Shown: positions 11,508 through 23,920, counted from the stretch's first letter. The stretch is 64,000 nt of DNA from Erythrophleum ivorense (GCA_026724425.1 JAIUCV010000007.1:25041091-25105090); one strand, 5' to 3'. Numbers and translations are program-made. The notes: generated from the letters alone by a model not told the origin.

Positions 11508-14411
11508 TATGACAACCCTATCTTCTAATCATTATAATTATGGTTAAATATATAATTAATAATTGATGATCAAGGTTTGGAGTCATTACAATTTATCACA
11601 TTATGTATATATTGGAAAATTTGAACCTTGATGTTAGGGTCATCACTATACAGCCACAAACAAAACAAAAATGTATAAAGACATCATACTACCATGAGGA
11701 GTCTATGATTCATCCATTCATCAGTTTTAACACTCAATAACCTCCCACAAGTATTCTGATATCATTTCTTAACATTACCATTGAAGAAAAGGGGGTTTTC
11801 AGGTTAAAGGTATGAATTTGGGGACTTGCGGCGCGACCTATACCTTTCTCGCTGCGGCCAAGTTGCTCTCTGGAATTACTGGGAAAATTTCACAGCCCTC
11901 GCTGACTGTGGCGAAAATGCTTCCTGGAGCTACTGTTCTCAACCTTACAATTCTCACCTCAGTGTAATACGTTTGCGCCGCGGCTAGTTTTGCTACTGTG
12001 CAACCCTTTATTAATTTCCATGACTCGTGCCGCAGCAGGACATACTGCACCGCGGCGAGTTTCGGTTCTGTTACCCTTATGGGCGATTTTTTTCGCTTTG
12101 CACCACAACAAGATTTCTCCAGCACGGTGCTCCTCGCCACTGTCACTCCCCAGACTAATTTTCTTCTCTTGCACCATGGTGAGATGAGTTATGCCGCGGT
12201 GTCCCTCGACTCTGTCACTCATTTGGCCGCAACGAAGCCTTCTTAGCTGCGGCGTGACTCCCTCCTATGACTACATCACCTAAATTTCATCCCACACACT
12301 CTAGTTCTCATCTTAAGAACAATCTAGGACCACTTTCTCTCATTTTATATGACTCTAATGGTAGTTTCCTACCCTATTTACTCATCTAACTCTTTATTTC
12401 CAATTCAAAACGTAGGTACTATATCCTAATTGCCCAACTATCTCATATCATCAAATTCATAGATTAATGACAGCAAGAACACATGCATTAGCAACAATTA
12501 ATATCCCATGTATATTCCATAGAGATTTCATTCATCAATAGTTTATGTCCACATCCAATGCATCACATGACTACAATTCTCATATAGTAAACCATATCAC
12601 AATTTCAACAAAACTATATATATGATGCTACAAGTTCATACATCAATATCCAACTGTAATGAGACCTAAATCCTTAATGGTTACATTTCAACCAAGCAAA
12701 ATACGAATGCCTACACTTGGCAACATGAATACATGATGATGCTATACTATAAGGAATACAAAATTTAGCATCTACACTAAATAAATCCGCCTAAGTGTAG
12801 CCTTCTCCCCATATGCCGGAGCTCATAGATTTTCATCCACTTGCTTCCCCTTATCCTTACCCGAAGAACCTTCACCTGAAATGTTAATCCCATGAAATGG
12901 GGTGAGATACAAATCTCAGTAACTAAGGCAATTCCATCATATATTCTAGTTTAATTAGTATACATGCATAATTTCACATAAGCATCAGCAAAATACCAGT
13001 CATATCAGTAAATGAAACAAGTAGGCTATCATGATTACCATCCCATACTAGCAATCATATTTTCACATGTTAAAGGCCATTAACACCGGGAGAGGCCCGT
13101 CCACGGCACCTACTCCCTTTTGATCACAACCAGGGCTCAGTGCATCTGGGGTTTGATCATAACCCGGTCCTCGATCGAAGCACATGCACGGGTGGCAGCC
13201 GCACCACAGCTCCACCATGGACTCACAAGGTCCAATCACAATTCAACACTAATTCATTTAACATTTCAAATCATTCATGTACAGCAACATATGAAATTAA
13301 ATCAAATATATACATGGAATTAATATAAACCCGGTTACCTCACTTGTAAACAATTGCAACAGCCACTAATGGTACCAAAATCTCCTTATAATCATAGCAT
13401 CATAGAATTACTACTCTAATTCATCATTAATAGTTGTAATAAGTATCTAAAGAATTTAAAATGCTAATGACTACCTAGGAATCACTTACCCAGCCACTAC
13501 AAGTCTTAAATTCGGATTGCAGTGTCCTCTACCAGAAAAGGTCAATATTTCATCCAAAATCCTAATCAAATTCGTACAAAATTAATACCCATATTATAAT
13601 CAAGTTATTAGGGTCTCAAATTAGTAGAATTACCTCAAAAAGAAGAGTTCATACCTATCTAATGACAGCCTTAGCCTCAACCTACGAATTTCATCAAGAA
13701 AATCCCCAAACACCCACATTTTAGATTTTGGGTATGGTGTAAATACTCCAAATAAAAAACTAATTAGACCAAAATAAAGAGAAAGATGAGAGGATTAAGT
13801 TATATAACTATTACCTTTGCTGATTTTGAGCTTAGAGGTGAGAAATGGTGGATTTATGCTAAGAACCCTAGAGCCTCCTTTGGACCTCCGAATTTTGAGA
13901 TGGGTGTTTGTGTTTTAGCAAATGGAGAGGTGGTTGAAGCATTAGGGTTTAAGTTGGGTTTTAGTTGGGTCAAATATGGGTCATGGGTTGCTATAAGGTC
14001 CAACTCTATTTGGGCTTTAGATTTTAGCTTTGGTTGGGCCAATTTTAAGGTGTTGGGTTGCTGAAATCCAATTGGGCCAGACCAAGTTTTAAGAGCCCAA
14101 AGGTTTTAGGTCTGCACAAGAGTTATTGAGCTAATTATAAGAGCATATACAAGGTGGATCTTGGGCCTCTATCACATTACATTATATTGGGCCTGCACCT
14201 AGCTTATTAGGCCCCCATTAGCCTCTTATCATGATCTCCTACATTAATTTAGGCCTAGATGAAATTTCTTTTCTAATTAAATCTCAAATCCATATTAATA
14301 ATTTATCTCTCTAAAATTTCCATTCACTTAACTTGCCCAATTATCCCATATTAATTATTCATAATTAACCTAATCCATAATTAACACTTTAATTAATTAT
14401 GGGGTGTTACA
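11508..14411 (-). repeat. 5' LTR of the minus-strand chromovirus element
   Basis: It is 2904 bp long and aligns end to end with 3788-6694. The inner plus-strand terminus reads TATGACAACC, so one base of the canonical TG is mutated; the outer end GGGGTGTTACA is intact. The GC-rich palindrome block is at 11825-12265. The same shadow ORFs occur as in the other LTR (for example 13786-14064). Confidence 0.93.
11825..12265. repeat. GC-rich palindrome array, copy in the 5' LTR
   Basis: This is the counterpart of 4100-4515. Cores such as GCGCCGCGGC, CACCGCGGCGAG and GCCGCGGTG recur every 35-60 bp. Several copies have lost the palindrome through transitions that differ from those in the other LTR. 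Confidence 0.7.
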
Positions 14412-14416
14412 CTTAA
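14412..14416. repeat. Right target-site duplication CTTAA
   Basis: It is identical to 3783-3787 and directly follows the LTR end GTGTTACA. Confidence 0.93.
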
Positions 14417-14790
14417 CACTATCAACCATTGAAATTGAGTTCATTACATGTTCTATAGTAGTGCAAGAGGCAGCATGGCTAAGAAGGTTCTTGGAACATT
14501 TAGAGATCTTTGGTGGGCCAATAGATCTAGTTTTATTATATTATGATAGCCAAATGACCACAGCTTATACTAAGGACCCTAAGTATCATGGCAAAATTAA
14601 ACACATTAGTACAAAGTTCAATTTTGTTAGAGACAACATGGCATAGAAGAAAATTACTCTACAATACACTACTATGCACTAAATGATAGTCGATCCTCTA
14701 ACATAGCCATTACCTAAAGATGTATTTATAGAATATGTAAACTTTCTAAGACTGCATAGATTGCAGAGTTGTATTTTTCTTTCATTTTTG
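14417..14790 (+). pseudogene. Ty1/copia pol remnant, part 2 (RNase H)
   Basis: This continues the frame cut at 3787. LSTIEIEFITCSIVVQEAAWLRRFLEHL is the copia RNase H 'ALSTxEAEY..EAAKEAxWLRxxL' segment. Then come YYDSQMTTAYTKDPKYHGKIKHISTKFNFVRDNM, DPLT.PLPKDVF and YVNFLRLHRL-like text, the usual C-terminus of copia Pol. There are stops at 14644-14646 and beyond. Together with 3506-3787 it gives a single copia Pol C-terminus split by a 10.6-kb insertion. Confidence 0.86.
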
Positions 14791-15606
14791 TTTTAAACAA
14801 AATGGATATATGTTTTTTAATAAATACTTTTCTCATTTATTAATTAATTTCATGTATTATAATATATACATAGACAATATAGTAGTATGTCGTATAGGTT
14901 AATAAGGTTGGCTTTCTCATATGAGCAAATGCCTTAAACACTTATAAGAAGTGAGCCATGATGAGACGTTTGTGTTTCTTAGCATTAACAATGGCTACCA
15001 AAGGGGGCTATGCAGTAAGTGAGAACATAACAAAGTTTAAAATGCTGCCCTATTAAAAGATCAAGATGAGATTCAAGGAATAATGTCATATAAAGGATTG
15101 AATTATAGATACCTACCATCCATAATACATGTAGTCGAATGTAAGACCTTCTCTAGGTACCATAAGAAGTGAGGAAAGTGGGATTACTCAATTTAGGAAC
15201 AAGATTACATAGCTAGATTGAGATTTATATGTGTAAGATGAAGAAAATCGATAAACATTCTTATAGAATAAGAGGTACACCATAGCATATGTTTCATTTT
15301 GTATGTGCTTTATGATTGCAATTGGGAAGTAAGTGAATAAGTACTAAGGATTAGAGATACAACATGTAAAGTGTATAAAGATAGATCTAAGCCATTTGAG
15401 GCATATTCATAACATATCAGGTAAAAAAAAGGGCTATAGGTTCTTATGCTAGTTCTAAAAAGGATTACTAGTATAAGAGCTTCTAAACATAGTGCCCAAG
15501 TGGTCATGAGAGATACTTTATATGCAAACCTAAGAAATGGGATAAGAAATTTCTTTTTCATGGAAAACCTTGTGTGAAATCATCCCATCTCATTTTGAGT
15601 GTGAGA
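14791..15606 (+). other. 3' untranslated region of the copia element
   Basis: This AT-rich stretch lies between the Pol C-terminus and the presumed 3' LTR. It holds only short accidental ORFs, including 15310-15561 on the minus strand. No domain, repeat array or second gene is seen. The sequence GAGTGTGAGA just before 15607 could be the decayed polypurine tract. Confidence 0.55.
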
Positions 15607-15884
15607 TGTTAGATTTAAACATCCATAATGGGATAAATCCTAATCCAAGTGAATATCTTAAATATTTAAATTAAGATATTGTTGGATAATTAATTAATAA
15701 GATAATTGATAACTATCGCAAAAAGGGTTGAGATAATTAATTATCTAATAATTAATATATTGAATTATTTGAATTTAAAATTGGTTCTATCTTATCAATT
15801 GGTAACTATATCTTACAATTCTCTTCCTAAGAGTGATATAAATAAAGGGCTAGGGTAGTCCTAAAACCCTAAGCTGATGAGAAT
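15607..15884 (+). repeat. Truncated 3' LTR of the copia element
   Basis: It begins TGTTAGATTTAAAC after a purine-rich GAGTGTGAGA. It contains a TATA-like box (15837-15844) followed by AAGGGCTAGGG. This is the arrangement of a short copia LTR promoter and matches the strand of the pol remnant. It ends abruptly at the CACTACAAAA terminus of another transposon, so only about 280 bp remain. The left boundary is inferred from the TG and purine tract, because the matching 5' LTR is not in the window. Confidence 0.5.
15837..15844 (+). promoter_or_regulatory. TATA-like box in copia LTR
   Basis: TATAAATA followed by AAGGGC lies about 230 bp into the presumed LTR, the usual place for the LTR promoter. 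Confidence 0.45.
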
Positions 15885-16410
15885 CACTACAAAATTATCT
15901 ACTTTTAGCTGCAACTTTTAGTGTCAACTAAAAAGTTTGTCACTAAAGGTACACTTTTAGCAATGATAAACAAAAGTCATTGCAAAAAGTCACACTTAAA
16001 ACTCTAATCTTATTTTGCTAAAACTTTTAGTGGCGATAAACAAAAGTCATTGCTAAAAGGCTTTAGTGACAACAATTATGTCAACATTAAATAACTTTTG
16101 TGGTGACTTTTCTAGACTTGCTATAGATGTCTTTAAATTTATTTGCAAAGAAATTAAAACCTTTAGTGGTGATCTTAATAGGTTGCCACTAGTTAGGATA
16201 TTGTGGCAACTAGTAAGAGTCACCACTAAAATTTTTTCATGATGACTTTGGGTCATCACAAAAGGTAGCTCTTATGGCACATGTAAGAGTAGCCATTAAA
16301 ATGTTTTTTTGTAGCTATTGTAAATTGCCATAAAAAGTAGCTTTTATGAGAGTCACTGCTAAAATGTATTTCATGGCAAGTTTTAGTTGTTGCAAAAGTC
16401 ATAAATTTTA
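15885..16410. mobile_element. CACTA-type DNA transposon terminus with subterminal repeats
   Basis: The stretch starts with CACTACAAAATT, the classic CACTA terminus. It then carries many direct and inverted copies of a short motif of the type TTTTAGTGGCGA / AGTCATTGCTAAAAG spread over 500 bp (for example 15909-15920, 15956-15990, 16027-16060, 16160-16180, 16210-16235). Dense subterminal repeats are how En/Spm-type transposase recognises its element. No partner end (TAGTG plus TSD AAT) was found before 17816. It is either truncated or its mate lies beyond later insertions. It contains no coding sequence. Confidence 0.72.
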
Positions 16411-17816
16411 TTACCAAACCTTAAGGAAGTAACCTTGGGTGCATTGACCCACCTGACCAAACCAATTACCTATATTTCTAAATCTAAAATGATGTGGTCA
16501 GGTTGTCCCATGCCTTCCTCTATTTCTCTTCAAATTGAAAACCCTCACATTCTTTGTGATTAACTGCACAAATGAAGCTTTCACTTTCTCCATCTCCCAT
16601 TTCTCCTCATCTTGAATCATAAGCCCTTATTGTGGATCTCTAGCAAAGTAACATGCACCCCACTTTTGTAGCTTATAGTCAATGTAAAAGGGACTAGTTT
16701 TCAAGCTCATTTTCATTTACCATTATAGAAGGTACTAAACCTTGTTTTGGTTACACTCTTTCTAATGACCACACTCATCATCAGATTGGTCTCTTTTACA
16801 TATAAATTTAAATCTTCTCTAAAATTAATTTGGTTTGTGGTTGGGAAAGGATAAATAGAATAGGAGACACCCAATAAACTACACCCACCCATCTTTTCTT
16901 ATGGAAACAAAATATTGTTATTACTTGCATAAAGTTTCTAATTTTGATACCCAATCAACTATATCTTGCATAGACTTTTTGCTTTAAATTTTCTTTTTTT
17001 TCTTGCTTTTGCTTCGCATTACCATTGATTATGGAGATTATAGAATGAATAAACTACATTTACACATAACTTTGAATGAGTTCTTGTTCTGCTTACATTC
17101 TTATTCTAGGGGTGAACTTCCCAAAATTTAGCATTAGATTTAAAGTAAATTATACTCTTTGAGTCTTGAATATTTGTCCTTTTGCTTTTGTATTAGAGAA
17201 ACATTGAGAAATATGTTTTAGTCATTTACCAAATGAAACAAAAATGAGGATTTGGGAAAAGACACAGAGAAGAAAGTAAATTACCTTTCATTTACTAGAG
17301 AGATGTTTCATTTTCTCTAATAAGTTTTTATTACTTCATTTAGTTAACACTATTTAAAAAAATTTATAAATCCACTTTTAATTTATCTTGTCATGTAATG
17401 GCCCCTATTTATTCTATTGATTTGACTATGATGCCTTTTATATTAACGAGTTTGATTTGAAGTAAGAAAAAAACATGATATGCAAGCACATACATGTTTG
17501 GCTTGTTAAAGAAATTCTTACATACTTTTACAAATTATTTCAAAAATATATTTACAAACAAATATCAATTAAAGTTAGTTTAACATGTGTTACTTTAATG
17601 TGATCTCAACACTAAAATTAATACCAATCTTCGAATAATACTTTGGTTGACAAAAAAAAAATATATAAAGAATATCAATCATATTGATGGTCCATGTGTC
17701 TTCTTCCAATCATACCATACACACATCATTATAATATCTTTTCTTTCAAAATATGTCCTAAAAAATAAGAGAAATTAGCCATGTGGTGGAGAAAAAGCTA
17801 CAAAATGGCAAGGGAT
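16411..17816. other. Unassigned AT-rich stretch
   Basis: No open frame with a known domain, no terminal repeat and no match to other parts of this window was recognised. It could be the interior of the CACTA-like element or old intergenic DNA. An imperfect inverted repeat lies at 16446-16459 and 16496-16510. Confidence 0.4.
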
Positions 17817-20145
17817 TGATGGGTCATTGAGGGATCTGTCATGCAACCTTCAAAATACAATTAGGTTGGACTAAATATGTAATTAGTGGCACAACCTAGG
17901 TCATCTCCCTTGGAAATGAAGTTCAATATTCAATTGGATTTTCTAAGTATTAAAAGATCATAGAACTATCTAATTAAGGGGGGTTTTGATCTAATTAACT
18001 AAGTAAATTGAAATTGAAATAAAATTCCTAATTGCTACCTAATTGTATGTATTATGGGTGAATGATGGTCTTGTGACTAGCCTTGGATTCATCCCTTGGT
18101 TTTCACTATCTTTATCCTAATCTAATTGTGATTAATTCTGGCCTAAGAGTCCCTAATTGTGTTCATGGCAAATGTATCTTGAGTTACCATGCAAGAATCA
18201 AGGGATTAACAATCTAATGTTGAATTGAAACCTCAATTCCACATCAAATTGTCAATTCTTGTCTTTAAGATCAATGAACACTCAATTTGATTGATTAATC
18301 AATTAATTAACCTCTGAATCATCATCTTAAGATGTTTAATTAACTAAACACCAAGGAATCCTCAAATCAAACAATAAAGCTCATAATTTCACTCATGCAT
18401 TTCATCGAACACCTTCATGGCATACATGAAAAATTAAAGGAAAGTGTAAAATTCAGTATTTAATCTAACCAATTAATCAACAAAAAGGCTTTCTAATTAA
18501 TGTCTAATCAGCCACTAATTATAAATAACACAAATCTCCAATCTAATACAATCTTAACCAAGAAAATACAAGAAAGAGAAAAATTACAGGAAATTAAGAA
18601 AGTCTTAGCCAAAATCCCTTATTCTTCTCATTGGATTTAAGCTTTTCCAAGGACTTCTTCCAAGCTAATCACAAGGTGGAGGATTAGAGTTTCATTGGAT
18701 GGAGATGGAAGGATGAAATGAATGGAATGGCATGGTGGATGGCTATTGGACGAAGGGGCGTGAATGGATATGATAATGAATGGATATGGAATGGATGGAG
18801 TTGGAATGAATGTAGCATTATTTTTATTCGATCAAATAGAATCCTCCCTTATGCTGCCACGAGTGCATTTTAATCCTCTCATATGGTTCTTTTTATTTTC
18901 ATGTGCCCAGCCCTCTCATTCCTTCATTGCCCATAGCTACATGGATGTGTGCATGAGTGTGGGCCCCACTTCATTTTATTTTATAATATTCCACGTGAAT
19001 TCCAGCCCATAGCTTCTATATTTCTAATCTAGCTGCTTCTCTTCATGCACATTTCTGCAGGACGTTGCTGCATTTCATTCATGCTTTGTGTGTGTGTTTT
19101 TTTGCTCGCTAACTCGTTGCTTCCTTGCATGTTCTAGCCTTTCATTCATTCGTGTTTTCTTCTTTTCCTTGATTCATCCACCAGAGCTCGACCTCACTTC
19201 ATTTCTCGCATTGTTCTCTAGGTTGTTTCTTTATGTTTTTCCACTTTAGCTTTTCCTCCATCCACGTTCTCAACACGCGAGCTGCTTATGCATTATTCTT
19301 TAACTCCAGCTTATGGCTTCTTCATTTGTTCTACTCTACACTTCTTTCCACGTTGGCTGGTTCTTCATAATCACGTGAGAAACCTCCAGCTCTTATCACA
19401 CCATCCCATATGGCTTTTCTTGCTAGAACCCGTGGCTATGCATGTGCATGTATGTGTGGCATGCTTGCTCTTTTTTTCCTGTTGCTTCTTGTGTCTTCCA
19501 ACCCCACATTCTGCCTGAGTTTCTCACGTAGCTTCAATCACTTGCATGCTCTGTTTTGCTCATGTTGCTTCTTTAATCATTCATTTCCATTTGCTCGAGT
19601 GTGTGCATGTGGCAGCCCCCTTCTCACGTGACTGCTCCTTACCAATCTCCACACCATTCCATGTTACTCTTTCTTTACACTTTTTCCTTTCATGCAGCCA
19701 CTGTTCACCTAATTCTCTTCATGATACATACGTGTTTTTCTTTCCTCTTAATTCAGCTTTAAAGACTCATGGCTTTATACTCCTTTCCACGTGGTTCATT
19801 ACTCGTCTGGAGTGTGTGAAAACCATGGAATAGCTACAACAATACCAACACGTTGAAGAAAGAACCAATGCATGCCACCTCTTCTCCAAACCAACCTCCT
19901 ATTCAAGCTCCAATTGCTAATTGAAAAATCTACACACAAAAATAAGAAAGTTTAAGTAGGAACAATTCACAAAATTAATTAAAAGAAAATTATGCAATAA
20001 AATTCAAGAATTTTGTAAATAAATTTCTTAAGTGAAGAAATGGCTATTAAAATAAAATCTTATATAATTGAACCCCTAAGCCATATTTGCTCATTAAAAT
20101 GCTTAAGTTGGGAGCATTAAAACACATAAAAATCATGCTTATCTG
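17817..20145 (-). repeat. Solo or truncated LTR related to element B, minus strand
   Basis: The plus strand starts TGATGGGTCATTGAGGGATCT. The reverse complement follows the B LTRs (54130-55078, 59076-61853) over most of its length. The block with 'aaggggggttttgatctaattaac', the 'ccttggattcatccctt' block and the AATTCCTAATTGCTACC block all correspond to 54820-54920 and 61490-61700. The far end reads, on the minus strand, GATAAGCATGATTTTTATG, a decayed TGATAAACACA start. No TSD is evident. It differs more from the two B LTRs than they do from each other, so it is another family member. The ORFs inside (18764-19012, 19288-19833) are shadows. Confidence 0.75.
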
Positions 20146-22766
20146 TCATGGTGATTGGTATTATCACATGCATAAGGGGTGAACTACTCATATCTTATGG
20201 TTACTTGCAAAATTTATCTACTTGAATTTAAGTATAGGCATGAAAAATGAGTATGAAATATGCAATTTATGGACCTAAGTTCTTCTACAAGGTTAACTGC
20301 TTGGCAAAAATGGTCACCTCTATAGCTCAAAAGTTGTTAAGCATTAGCATAGGTATTAATATATGGAACATATTTAAAACACTCCCTCCCCCTCTCAAGT
20401 GCTCTAGGTCAAACTATGAAGAGCATTTGGAGTTCGTGGAGTTTTCAATTTTTCCTTGATGGAAGGGGCACTTGGAAAGCTTTTTAAGGGTCTTAGGAAC
20501 CCACGCAAACACTCATATATGCTAGGGGATTCATAAATCAGAACAAAATTTACAAAGTGTTCAAGAATTCCTAGTTGTTCTCCCTTAAAATTTACTAGCT
20601 TTTCTTCCACTTTCTTTACATTTCCCAAGCTTTCACACTCTAAATAAATGGTTTCTTGTTAATTATAGGTTAGAACTTCCTCCCTCTCTCAAGCTCTCTC
20701 CTTGGCCAAACCACACATACAAGAAGAACAAGGAAAGAAGAGCAAATGAAACCATGAATCATACCTTGTTTTCCTTTCTTCTTCAAGAGTCTTTTCCTTT
20801 CCTTAGCCTTCTTTTGGAATTTCTCAACTTCTCCCTTTTGTACATGGCTCAAAATAGAACCAATTCAACCATTAAAACTATGAAAAGGGAGAGGAGGAGG
20901 AGAATGAATTTGCCAAAGGAAGGAGCTTGAATTTCAAGAATTCTCTTACCTTTTTCCTTGCTTCTTTCTCCTATTGAATTCCTCTTATCTCTCTCTCTCT
21001 CTTAGGCAAAGTTTCTTTTATATTTAGTCAACCCAAAGTTGGTCAAAGGAAGAGAGAGGAATATGGATTCTTTAAGAAGTAAAATTTCACTTTTTCATGC
21101 TTTTTCGGAACAAGTCTCACTATAGCAAGAAGCACCTCTCGCAACGATGAGAACTTATCAGCCCCAGGTCTCAACTATTCTCGCCAAGGCTGGTGCTATT
21201 ATCAGAAATTCTCTTGATTTTGTATGGGACATGAACTCGCTATAATGGACTGCATCCTCGCTATGGCAAACTGGCACCTTTGCTATAGCGAACTAGTACC
21301 TCATTGTAGCGAACTGGCACCCTCACTATAGCTAACAGGGATCTTGGCTATAGTTGGAAGACTTGGAAAATTTTCTAAAACCTTGGATGTTACACTTTCT
21401 ACTTCTAGCTTGTAAAGAACTTGATATAGATTATGGTGTTCCCTTTAAAGCTGATGCAATCTTCATCAATCCCCTAGCATATGATATAGTTTTGTGTCAA
21501 TTACATTTTGTTATGATTGGTTAAATTTGTGCATTTTAATTTTCTTTTCTAGTCATTTTGTTAAGGTTCTCACGTAGGAAATGATAATGGATTTCCTTAG
21601 GTTGGCATGGATGTAATTTTGGGTTGCTATTCTTTAGTTAGAGTAATGATTCTAGATAACACTCTATATAGTCTAAATTTAATAAATAAAGTTTAATATC
21701 AAGTTAAGAGGGCACAAAAGGTAAAAATAAACTTAGACACATAAAAAAATGTGAGGAATTTTAAGCCTTACAAGTTAGAGTTAACTTTGTCTCACTTAGA
21801 ATTGATTCTAACACTTACGAGTCAACTACAACCCAAGTGTCACAACATGCTTTATATAATTAATTCATATCTTTTCCTTTTTAAGGCAATGAAAATGCAA
21901 CCATTGTAAAACTTTTAGCAGCGATTTTATGCCTGTTTCCATGTCAAATGAGCCTCTAAGGGTCCTAATTAATCCATAAATTTCATAGACGTATTTGTTT
22001 TAACCCACATAATCATCATATGTGTCTTGTAACACCTTCATTAGCTAGTTCTTCTTTAGCTACTATGGTTTATTAGCGAATCCGTTTACTTATGTAAGTA
22101 AAATACTGAATCTAAAATTTCAAATATGCTTACTTATCTTTAGCCATAATTCCATGCCATTCCAGTTTAGTGGATAAAGCATTGGTAATTCTTTATAACC
22201 AATTTATCTTAACAAATACAAAATAAAAACTCACATTACATTCTAAAGAAAATATGGAAAAAGTTCTCTTTATAAAATTAGCTATCTAGACTAAATAAAT
22301 GGTCACATTTTAGCCCAGAACTTACATACATGGAAAATACATATAATAGTAATATCAAATATCATTATCTAGACATACATCATCATTTATTACTAACAAA
22401 CTTAACTAAAGTTACATCACTATTAACTTTATACTATTTCACATATTACATCACTAAGGAAGTTAAACTTGACATATACATTCAATGTAAAATTACAACA
22501 AAATCATATGTATATATAATTTATATTATTTTCTAATTTCTAACATTATCCTATTTCTTTCCCTTTGCTAGCATTGGTACTTCCATCTAGCATTGGTTAG
22601 TGGGAAGGATAGAAATAAGGGTGAGATTCAAGAGAATCTCAGTAGCTAATCTTAACCAAATCAATGCATATATGAATGCTATAAGGAAATGCAATGCATA
22701 TAATGTAAGCATATGATTTTTATGCATCATGAAATTCTGGTAAAGGAAATACTATTTACTTGCAAT
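20146..22766 (-). repeat. Diverged chromovirus-like LTR region, minus strand
   Basis: Two links support this. The block at 20860-21000 ('accattaaaactatg' followed by a GA-rich run) resembles 900-1000 of the R-type LTR fragment. The block at 22600-22660 (GGGTGAGATTC..AATCTCAGTAGCTAA) parallels 5170-5215 of the chromovirus LTR. It also carries a palindrome array (21120-21365) in the way that LTR does. The edges are uncertain. No pol domain is present. Weakly supported and based on landmark matching only. Confidence 0.4.
21120..21365. repeat. Array of TCGCTATAGCGA-like palindromes
   Basis: About seven decayed copies of TCGCTATAGCGA-AACTGGCACC occur at roughly 25-40 bp spacing (for example 21236-21260, 21265-21290, 21292-21320, 21320-21345). 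The core is self-complementary. Confidence 0.65.
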
Positions 22767-23898
22767 TGTCAAATTGGCAAAGATTAGTAAATTTTCATTG
22801 GTTAACAGTATAATGCCCACCAGGTTGTCTCCCACAGAGCTATTAATCAAATCAATTAGTTTAGGAACAAAAAAAACAAGAATTATGATATTTGAGGGTT
22901 TGAATATAAAGTTGCACTAATTAAACCAAATAGAAAATCAATTAATAAAAATGAAACTTAATCAAAATGACACGTAACCAATCCAAAATTCTTGCCCTTG
23001 ATATTTCCATATTCTTGTCACCTAAAAATACCTTTGATTTAATTTTAACCCTTTGATTATTTTAGATTAATATTCCTAAACTACCATTCAGAATTTTAAT
23101 TAGTTTGTATTGCTAATCAGAATGCAACTATGCTTTTGTCAACAACACGAAGCTAAACAGTTTCGCATTTAACCAGAGACACAAGCAGAATCTTAATGTG
23201 GTTTAGAATAAATTTATTTGATTAATTTACTGATTAAATCAAAATGCATTCTCAGATAGATCAAACCAATCATAAGTCATGCAACAAAAATCATCTAACC
23301 AGAATGATATTAATTACATTAAAACAAAGAGAACAAAAATGAAATACTTTGGAAATCAAATTCAAACCAGAGTTCTATACAAACATGGACTCAAATTCCC
23401 TATCAGGTTTAAATTCTGGATTGATTACCAAGAAAATTAGAAAGCCATGAAAAGATGAAAAAAAGAATGAGAAATAGAGAAGATGGACTATGCCTTATGG
23501 TGACGTCTTCTCCTCCTTAAATAGATTATGTTAGTTTCTTCACCAAGAAATCCAATACCATTCAAACATAATAATAAGATAATATCCAAATCTTTTTAGA
23601 AGCCTTCTATCTTAATCATTTTAGGACTCTTTTATCTCAATCCTTTTAGGAATCTTCTATCCCAATCTTTTTAGGACTTTTCTATACCAATTTTTTTAGG
23701 AATCTTCTATCCTACAAAATACAATTAAAAATAATTGGGTCTTTATTGGATAAATATAATAAAAATGCATTTAAAGTCCATTAATATAAATTTAGCCCAT
23801 TTAATATAAAATAAGCTTAAAGTCATCAAATTACCCATAATGATTTATTATTAAGACTAAATATGAGGAATATAAAATATAATAATATCTAAATATCA
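22767..23898 (-). repeat. LTR of Tat/Athila-like element C, minus strand
   Basis: On the minus strand it starts TGATATTTAG immediately after a purine-rich PPT (23899-23920). Near its other end it carries GGGAGACAACCTGGTGGGCA, comparable in place to the 'agggagatggcctaggttgcac' block near the end of the B LTR. The left edge at 22767 (TGTCAAATTGG on plus) is a guess. Length is about 1.1 kb. A TATTTAA-type box lies near 23515-23525. Confidence 0.5.
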
Positions 23899-23920
23899 AA
23901 TTCTCCACACTTAGGCTTTT
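23899..23920 (-). other. Polypurine tract of element C
   Basis: The minus strand reads AAAAGCCTAAGTGTGGAGAA just before the LTR. It resembles the tract at 59055-59075 of element B, including the preceding 'cccaggaatgcaaa' context. Confidence 0.7.

Larger units (their letters stand above)
3788..14411 (-). mobile_element. Complete chromovirus-type Ty3/gypsy element, minus strand
   Basis: The element is 10,624 bp long. It has LTRs of 2907 bp (left, the 3' LTR) and 2904 bp (right, the 5' LTR), a PBS at 11489-11505, a PPT at 6695-6710 and a perfect 5-bp TSD (CTTAA). Reading leftwards on the minus strand the order is gag, protease, RT, RNase H, integrase, chromodomain. This is the Ty3/gypsy order; the C-terminal chromodomain and initiator-Met PBS point to the chromoviruses (Tekay/Del-like by long LTR size, inferred). 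It inserted inside the RNase H region of a Ty1/copia copy. All ORFs are broken by stops and frameshifts, so it can be mobilised at most in trans. A hand comparison of the first ~230 bp of the LTRs shows roughly 7% difference, so it is not recent. Confidence 0.93.

Noticed and set aside
16446..16510. Hairpin-forming inverted repeat as a MITE or miRNA precursor
   Set aside because: The arms are only about 12 bp, with mismatches. There is no target duplication and no second copy was noticed.
18764..19833. Series of plus-strand ORFs that might be a secreted protein gene
   Set aside because: The whole stretch is the reverse complement of the B-type LTR (compare 59076-60900). The ORFs are not kept in the other copies.
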